Assembly (NCBI GenBank): GCA_937907525.1
Contig: CALCIB010000072.1
Location: 1-16,761 of the forward strand
Source: an uncultured Planctomycetales bacterium
GTDB lineage: Bacteria > Planctomycetota > Planctomycetia > Isosphaerales > Isosphaeraceae
Length of the DNA: 16,761 nt
Direction: 5' to 3'
Shown: positions 12,283 through 16,761 of the stretch, in pieces
Position numbering within the stretch: the first letter of the stretch is position 1
Layout of the letters: each line of letters starts with the position of its first letter
Program-made: the position numbers and the translations under genes
Notes under the pieces: model-generated
The model's database searches: none
What the model saw: only the letters and a program-made list of their open reading frames with translations
What the model was told of the DNA's origin: nothing

Positions 12283-14313
12283 TCAGGTGAACAGCAGCAG
12301 CCAGAGCAGGACCGCGACGCTCAGCGCCGAGGCCGCGGCGTAGAACTGGATCAGGCCGTTTTGGTATTTCGCCAGCACGTCCTTGGCCGCCGCCCAGGGG
12401 ACGTTCGCCACCCCTTGCACCAGGCCGCCTATGACCTTCACGTCGAAGATCCGCGACCCCAGGGTGAACCCCCGCAGAAGCGCCATGACCGTGCCGTCGT
12501 AGATCTCGTCCACGTGGAACTTGTTGAGCGAGGCCCGGTACAACGGCCGGACCGCGGCGGCGACCCGCGCCGGCAGGTCGCTCGGCTCGGCGTACATCAC
12601 GAAGGCCAGGGCGATGCCGGCCAGGGCGACGATCGTGCTGACGATCGGCGTCGTCCAGGTGAAGGCGTGGCCGGCCGCCGGCAGCGACTCGAAGCCCAGC
12701 GTGTGTTCGAGATGGCCCTCGAACAGCCCGGTGGGGCCGAACAGCAGCCCGACCAGAAGCGCGCCGGCGGCCAGGACGATCATCGGGTAGGTCATGATCG
12801 CCGGCGATTCCAGGCCGATCTCGTGATGGCCGTGGCCGTGGGCGTCGGCCGCGTGGTCCTCGTGGTCGTGGCCGTGGTCGTGGGCCGCGACGGGCGCCGG
12901 CGGGGCCTCGGGGTCGTCGGGGCCGGGGAGCTTCTCGGGGCCCCAGAAGGTCATGAAGAAGGCGCGGAAGGTGTAGAAGGCGGTCAGGAAGGCCGTCAGC
13001 ATCGCCAGCCAGTAGAGCGGGCCGTAGAGCCAGCCCATGCCGAAGCCGATCTCACGGCTGGCGTGCGGGGCCGCCCCCAGGGCCACCAGCACCTCGTCCT
13101 TGCTCCAGAAGCCGGCGGTGGGGAAGATCCCCGCCAGCGCCAGCGCGCCCAGGGCGAACGTCCAGCAGGTGTACGGCATCCGGCGGCGGAGGCCGCGGAA
13201 CCGCCGCATGTCGATCACGTCGCCCATCGAGTGCATCACCGACCCGGAGGCGAGGAACAACAGAGCCTTGAAGAAGGCGTGGGTGAACAGGTGGAACATG
13301 CCGGCCACGATCGCCAGCCGCGCCAGCGAGCCCACCCCGGAGCCCAGCGCCATGAACATGTAGCCGAGTTGGCTGACCGTCGAGTAGGCCATCACCCGCT
13401 TGAGGTCGTTCTGGGTCAGGGCGATCAGCGCCGCCAACAGGGCCGTCAGACAGCCGATCGTGGCGATCAGGAGCTGGACCTCGGGGGAAAGCGCGATCAG
13501 GGGGGTCGAGCGGGCGATCAGGTAGACGCCGGCGGTGACCATGGTCGCCGCGTGGATCAGGGCCGAGACCGGCGTCGGGCCCTCCATCGCGTCGGGGAGC
13601 CAGACGTAGAGCGGCAGTTGGGCGCTCTTGGCGGTCGCCGCCCAGAAGAGCAGCAGCGGAATCCCCCACCTGGCCGCCTCGGGGAGCGACTGCAAGGTCG
13701 AGTCGGCCAGCACGTTCTGGTAGCTCAGGTCGTGGTTGGGGACGACCGTCCAGAGCCAGAAGATCGCCAGCGCGAAGCCGATGTCGCCCAGGCGGTTGAC
13801 CAGGAACGCCTTCACCGCCGCCGCCGCCGCCGCCGGCTTGGCGTACCAGAAGCCGATCAACAGGTAACTACAGACCCCCACCCCCTCCCAGAAGGCGTAG
13901 GTCAGCACGTAGTTGTTGGAGAGCACCAGCCCGGTCATCGAGAAGACGAACAGGCCGATCTCCGCGAAGAACCGGGGATAGCCCGGATCGCCGGCCATGT
14001 AGCCGCCGGCGAAGACGACGACCAAAAACGAGATGAACGTCACCATCGACAGCATCAGCGTCGACAGGCCGTCGACCCGGAACTCGAGCGGCACCACGAA
14101 CGAGCCGGCCTCGATCCACCTGGAGACCACGACCGTCTTTTCCGGGTCCGCCGCCGCGTAGGCCGCCAGCGACAGCAAGAACGCCAGCCCCACCCCGATC
14201 GCCACCGGCGCGAACGGGTCGATCTTGACCCGTCGCGCCACGAACCCCGCGAACAGCCCGCCCACCAGCGGGCAGGCCGGGACCAGCCAGATGTTGTCCA
14301 CGAAGAAACCCAC
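12283..14313 (-). CDS. nuoL: NADH-quinone oxidoreductase subunit L
   Basis: Distal antiporter-like subunit of complex I, 676 residues, which also carries the long lateral helix that braces the membrane arm. Functional residues are visible: Glu143 in FWEGVGVCSYLLIGFWY, Lys229 in AATAKSAQLPLYVWLPDAMEGPTPVS, His254 in ALIHAATMV, and Lys405 in GFWSKDEVL. QNDLKRVMAYSTVSQLGY (301-318) is the usual helix-8 phrase. A histidine-rich insertion (478-497, nine His in twenty residues) sits in the hydrophilic loop after FMTFWGPEK. Translation starts at GTG 14313, with AGAGGAG 9 bases upstream. The last residues LLWLLLFT match a family-type terminal helix. Confidence 0.98.
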   Translation of the reverse strand: MGFFVDNIWLVPACPLVGGLFAGFVARRVKIDPFAPVAIGVGLAFLLSLAAYAAADPEKTVVVSRWIEAGSFVVPLEFRVDGLSTLMLSMVTFISFLVVVFAGGYMAGDPGYPRFFAEIGLFVFSMTGLVLSNNYVLTYAFWEGVGVCSYLLIGFWYAKPAAAAAAVKAFLVNRLGDIGFALAIFWLWTVVPNHDLSYQNVLADSTLQSLPEAARWGIPLLLFWAATAKSAQLPLYVWLPDAMEGPTPVSALIHAATMVTAGVYLIARSTPLIALSPEVQLLIATIGCLTALLAALIALTQNDLKRVMAYSTVSQLGYMFMALGSGVGSLARLAIVAGMFHLFTHAFFKALLFLASGSVMHSMGDVIDMRRFRGLRRRMPYTCWTFALGALALAGIFPTAGFWSKDEVLVALGAAPHASREIGFGMGWLYGPLYWLAMLTAFLTAFYTFRAFFMTFWGPEKLPGPDDPEAPPAPVAAHDHGHDHEDHAADAHGHGHHEIGLESPAIMTYPMIVLAAGALLVGLLFGPTGLFEGHLEHTLGFESLPAAGHAFTWTTPIVSTIVALAGIALAFVMYAEPSDLPARVAAAVRPLYRASLNKFHVDEIYDGTVMALLRGFTLGSRIFDVKVIGGLVQGVANVPWAAAKDVLAKYQNGLIQFYAAASALSVAVLLWLLLFT

Positions 14314-14382
14314 GTGTCGCCGCTCCTCTTTGGTCTCGCCTTCGCCTCGCCCGTCCCGCCGCCGCGCGACCGCGGCGCGTCC

Positions 14383-14850
14383 TCAACGACGACGCTCGGT
14401 CCAGGGTTGGATCGGGTGGGCCGGCTCCAGGCCGGCGGGGGTCAGGGTCGGGTACGTCTCGATCCCGTCCTCGTGCTCCAGGGGCGCGGCCTGGGTCGCC
14501 TCGTCGACCAGGTCGGTCGGGCCGACCCCCTCCTCGCGGACCTCCTGCCAGAGCGTCACGTCCAGCGACTCCTTGCGGTTGTACAGCACCACGATCAGCG
14601 CCATCGCGATCGACGCCTCGCACGCCGCGACCGTCAGGATCACGATCGTGAACACCTGGCCGGTCCAGTTGCCGTGGAACCGGCCGAAGGCCACCAGCGA
14701 CAGCCCCACCCCCTGGAGCATCATCTCCGCGGAGAGGAACATCACGATGAGGTTCCGCCGCGAGACGAACCCCAGCATCCCCAGCGCGAACAAGGCCGCG
14801 CCCACCAACAGGTAGTTGGTCAACAGGTCGATCGAAAACGGGTCGGTCAT
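14383..14850 (-). CDS. nuoK: NADH-quinone oxidoreductase subunit K, extended
   Basis: Small three-helix subunit at the heart of the complex I membrane arm. The core (about 10-92) is typical, with the two essential membrane glutamates Glu42 (LSAEMMLQG) and Glu78 (AACEASIAMAL). The usual protein is near 100 residues; this one has 155. The added tail from about 95 on is hydrophilic, acidic, and rich in Pro, with no hydrophobic segment. The same reading frame continues without interruption to TGA at 14383. The start ATG 14850 follows nuoJ by 34 bases; its ribosome site is weak (GGACC), so coupling to nuoJ translation is possible. Confidence 0.96.
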   Translation of the reverse strand: MTDPFSIDLLTNYLLVGAALFALGMLGFVSRRNLIVMFLSAEMMLQGVGLSLVAFGRFHGNWTGQVFTIVILTVAACEASIAMALIVVLYNRKESLDVTLWQEVREEGVGPTDLVDEATQAAPLEHEDGIETYPTLTPAGLEPAHPIQPWTERRR

Positions 14851-14884
14851 GGCTTGGTCCGTCGGGTTCCGGGGGCGAGCGGGT

Positions 14885-15763
14885 TCAGGCGGTCTCGCCG
14901 CGCTTGCGGGTCGGCCTGGGGTCGGCGATGAGCACGGCGGCGATCAGGGCGGCGAACAGGAGCGAGCCGGCCAGTTCGACGGTCACCAGGTGGTCGGCGT
15001 AGAGCGCCTCGCCCAACCCGGCGACGTTGGGCTTGAGGATCGCGGCGTCCGAGTCGCCGCGGTCCTCCGCGAACAGCGACGACGTCGGCCGCAGGGCCTT
15101 GTCCAGGACCACCCGGACCCCGGCGCCGGTCGCCTCCTGGAAGAAGTGCGGCCCCAGCTCGCGGCCGGGGTGGAGCCGGTCCTCGGCCGCGGCCTCGGGC
15201 CCCGCGGCGTCGGGGCGGTAGCTCCCCGACAGCCCCACCAGGCAGTAGGCCAGCGACCAGAGCAAGAGGAAGCTGGTGAAGACGGCCCGCCCCGGCGTCC
15301 TGGCCGCGCGGTCGTAGACGGCCTTCCCCTCCATCTGGGCCAGCATGATCACGAACAGGAACGTGACGACGATGGCCCCGGCGTAGACGATCACGGTCCC
15401 CGCCGCCAGGAACTGCGCGTCCGCCAGCAGGAACAGCCCGGCCGTGGCGATCACCGTCCCGGCGAACCACAGGGCGCTGTAGACCGGGTTGCGGCTGGTG
15501 ACGGTCATCACCCCGCAGCCCAGCGCCCCGGCCGCGAAGACGTAGAAGAACGCCCCGGAGACCAGTTCGCCCAGGGGCGAAAGCGCCGGCGGCGTCAACA
15601 GCAGCAGGAAGCCCAAAAGGCCCAGGGCCGCGAACAGCCCCCCGGCGACGTAGAGCGTGCGGGCCTTGGCCCGGCCGCGGCGGTGCGGCAGGAGCAGGTA
15701 CGTCCCGATCGCGCCCGAGAGGACGCCGAGGGTCGCGAGCGTGAAGGTGGCGTCGTCGGTCAT
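14885..15763 (-). CDS. nuoJ: NADH-quinone oxidoreductase subunit J, extended
   Basis: Membrane subunit of complex I next to NuoK; its third helix bends during turnover in the family. The signature region is RNPVYSALWF (91-100) followed by QFLAAGTVIVYAGAI (117-131) and VTFLFVIMLAQ, with the conserved Tyr127. The protein is 292 residues, against about 170-200 usual. Extra parts are an N-terminal extension of about 65 residues with two hydrophobic segments (10-28, 37-57), and a hydrophilic insertion at about 182-256 before the last helix (ELAGSLLFAALIAAVL). ATG 15763 is the first start in frame; its ribosome site is weak. An internal start near the canonical N-terminus cannot be excluded, but no methionine with a ribosome site is obvious there. 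Confidence 0.95.
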   Translation of the reverse strand: MTDDATFTLATLGVLSGAIGTYLLLPHRRGRAKARTLYVAGGLFAALGLLGFLLLLTPPALSPLGELVSGAFFYVFAAGALGCGVMTVTSRNPVYSALWFAGTVIATAGLFLLADAQFLAAGTVIVYAGAIVVTFLFVIMLAQMEGKAVYDRAARTPGRAVFTSFLLLWSLAYCLVGLSGSYRPDAAGPEAAAEDRLHPGRELGPHFFQEATGAGVRVVLDKALRPTSSLFAEDRGDSDAAILKPNVAGLGEALYADHLVTVELAGSLLFAALIAAVLIADPRPTRKRGETA

Positions 15764-15806
15764 GGGGTCTGGTCGCCTGGCTGGGGGCCTTGGGGTCGCG
15801 GGGGGG

Positions 15807-16406
15807 TCACGGCAGCAACGACTTGGAGATCGGCGAATCGAGCGTCTCCGTCGGCGTCGCCTCCGACCTGGGGGGGGCGTTGAAGACCATCGGCTCGGCC
15901 TCCTTGGTCATGTCGAAGACCGACAGCAGCTTGGTCTTGTCGAAGATCATCTCCTCGCGCGACAGCCCGGTCAGGTCGTACAGCCCGGTCAATTCGATGG
16001 CCTCGCAGGGGCAGGCCTCCTCGCACATCCCGCAGTAGATGCAGCGCAATTCGTCGATGACGAAGCTCTCGGGGTACTTCTCGCGGTCGGGCCAGCTCGC
16101 GGGCGCCGTCGCCCCCACGATGTCGATGCAATGCGCCGGGCAGGCCGTGGCGCAGAGCATGCAGGCGACGCACCGCGGCCGGCCCTCCTCGTCGCGGTTG
16201 AGCCGGTGGACGCCGCGGTAGATCGGGCTGGGGACGTGCTGGACCTCGGGGTATTCGACGGTGATCGCCTTGTCGCGGAACGCCACGCCGAGGATGTGCT
16301 CGGCGGTCACGACCAGTCCGTCGAGGATCCGCGGCAGATAGATCCGGTCCCCCAGGGTCAGCTTGGGAGGCTCGATCTTCTTGAGTTTCGGGTCGTCGGG
16401 TCGCAC
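15807..16406 (-). CDS. nuoI: NADH-quinone oxidoreductase subunit I (2x 4Fe-4S)
   Basis: Iron-sulfur subunit that passes electrons through clusters N6a and N6b towards the quinone site. Both ferredoxin motifs are complete: Cys79-x2-Cys82-x2-Cys85-x3-Cys89-Pro and Cys122-x2-Cys125-x2-Cys128-x3-Cys132-Pro. The 199-residue length is ordinary, with the usual amphipathic N-terminus (about 20-45) that lies against the membrane arm and a short variable C-terminal tail. The start is GTG 16406, with GGAG 8 bases upstream inside the end of nuoH, whose stop lies 4 bases before. That tight spacing suggests translational coupling. Confidence 0.97.
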   Translation of the reverse strand: MRPDDPKLKKIEPPKLTLGDRIYLPRILDGLVVTAEHILGVAFRDKAITVEYPEVQHVPSPIYRGVHRLNRDEEGRPRCVACMLCATACPAHCIDIVGATAPASWPDREKYPESFVIDELRCIYCGMCEEACPCEAIELTGLYDLTGLSREEMIFDKTKLLSVFDMTKEAEPMVFNAPPRSEATPTETLDSPISKSLLP

Positions 16407-16410
16407 GCCT

Positions 16411-16761
16411 TCAGCTCCAGTACGTTCGGACCAGCTGGACGATCGCGGCGGTGGCCGCGAGGTTGATCAACGCCAGGGGGATCATCGACTTCCAGGCCAG
16501 GTCCATGAGTTGGTCGTAGCGGAACCGCGGCAGCGTCCACCGGACCCACATGATGAAGAGGATCGCCAGCGCCACCTTGCCCGCGAACACCAGGACCTTG
16601 AGCGCCGTGAAGACGATCCCCGTGTGCGCCGAGGTCAGGATCCAGGGGAGGTTCCAGCCCCCGAAGAACAGCGCGACGGTCACGAAGCAGGCCGTGATGA
16701 TGTGCAGGTATTCGCCGAGGAAGAACATGCCGAACTTCATCGCCGAGTACTCGGTGTGGAA
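16411..16761 (-). CDS. nuoH: NADH-quinone oxidoreductase subunit H, 3' part only
   Basis: C-terminal 116 residues of the quinone-site membrane subunit of complex I; the gene continues beyond the right edge. The visible part begins FHTEYSAMKFGMFFLGEY, the conserved NuoH phrase with its Glu pair, which lies by the quinone cavity. Three hydrophobic segments follow, and WVRWTLPRFRYDQLM is the typical NuoH stretch before the last helix. The product ends ...LVRTYWS with TGA at 16411. Four bases separate it from nuoI, confirming one operon read from the right edge towards nuoN. Confidence 0.97.
   Translation of the reverse strand, partial: FHTEYSAMKFGMFFLGEYLHIITACFVTVALFFGGWNLPWILTSAHTGIVFTALKVLVFAGKVALAILFIMWVRWTLPRFRYDQLMDLAWKSMIPLALINLAATAAIVQLVRTYWS

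Noticed and set aside
12199..14931. 910-codon plus-strand frame antisense to nuoL and nuoK
   Set aside because: The opposite strand encodes certain NuoL and NuoK proteins with catalytic residues. The antisense product is dominated by Gln, Arg, His and Gly without domains.

Overview
The window looks like chromosomal DNA of a high-GC planctomycete, most plausibly of the Isosphaeraceae type. The reasons are the strong G/C bias at third codon positions, a secreted protein with a PEP-CTERM sorting tail, several secreted hydrolases, a GroEL of planctomycete flavour, and a nuo gene cluster ending in H-I-J-K-L-M-N. The taxon is an inference from gene content only; no rRNA is present.

Layout. Bases 1-55 hold a hairpin-rich repeat. 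A GroEL chaperonin gene (93-1772, minus) follows, with a 380-base leader and intergenic stretch that carries several inverted repeats. Next are a PEP-CTERM exported protein (2154-2849, minus) and, divergently, a secreted alpha/beta-hydrolase (3245-4177, plus) with a recognisable promoter. A 91-base imperfect palindrome of dispersed-repeat type separates the hydrolase from a convergent, unrecognised exported protein (4283-5263, minus) and supplies the stop codon of that protein. A secreted S9-family peptidase (5462-7477, minus), a four-helix membrane protein of unknown role (7650-8246, minus) and a small VanZ-like membrane protein (8447-8860, plus) complete the accessory half.

The right half (8894-16761, minus) is the distal part of a complex I operon: nuoN, nuoM, nuoL, nuoK, nuoJ, nuoI and the 3' end of nuoH, in the usual order with gaps of 4 to 74 bases. 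These encode the membrane proton-pumping arm plus the NuoI iron-sulfur subunit of the connecting arm. A perfect 42-bp palindrome at the end of the convergent VanZ gene probably terminates transcription from both sides.

How it fits together. The nuo genes form one functional unit in respiration. The other genes look like independent transcription units (chaperone, exported enzymes, envelope proteins) with their own promoters or terminators. I found no defence system, mobile element, CRISPR array or biosynthetic cluster, and no clear new multi-gene system. The more interesting points are at smaller scale: palindromes at gene ends, -10 elements that sit inside G/C inverted repeats, an arginine in place of the key channel lysine of NuoN, a histidine-rich loop in NuoL, extensions on NuoJ and NuoK, and two unrecognised envelope proteins.
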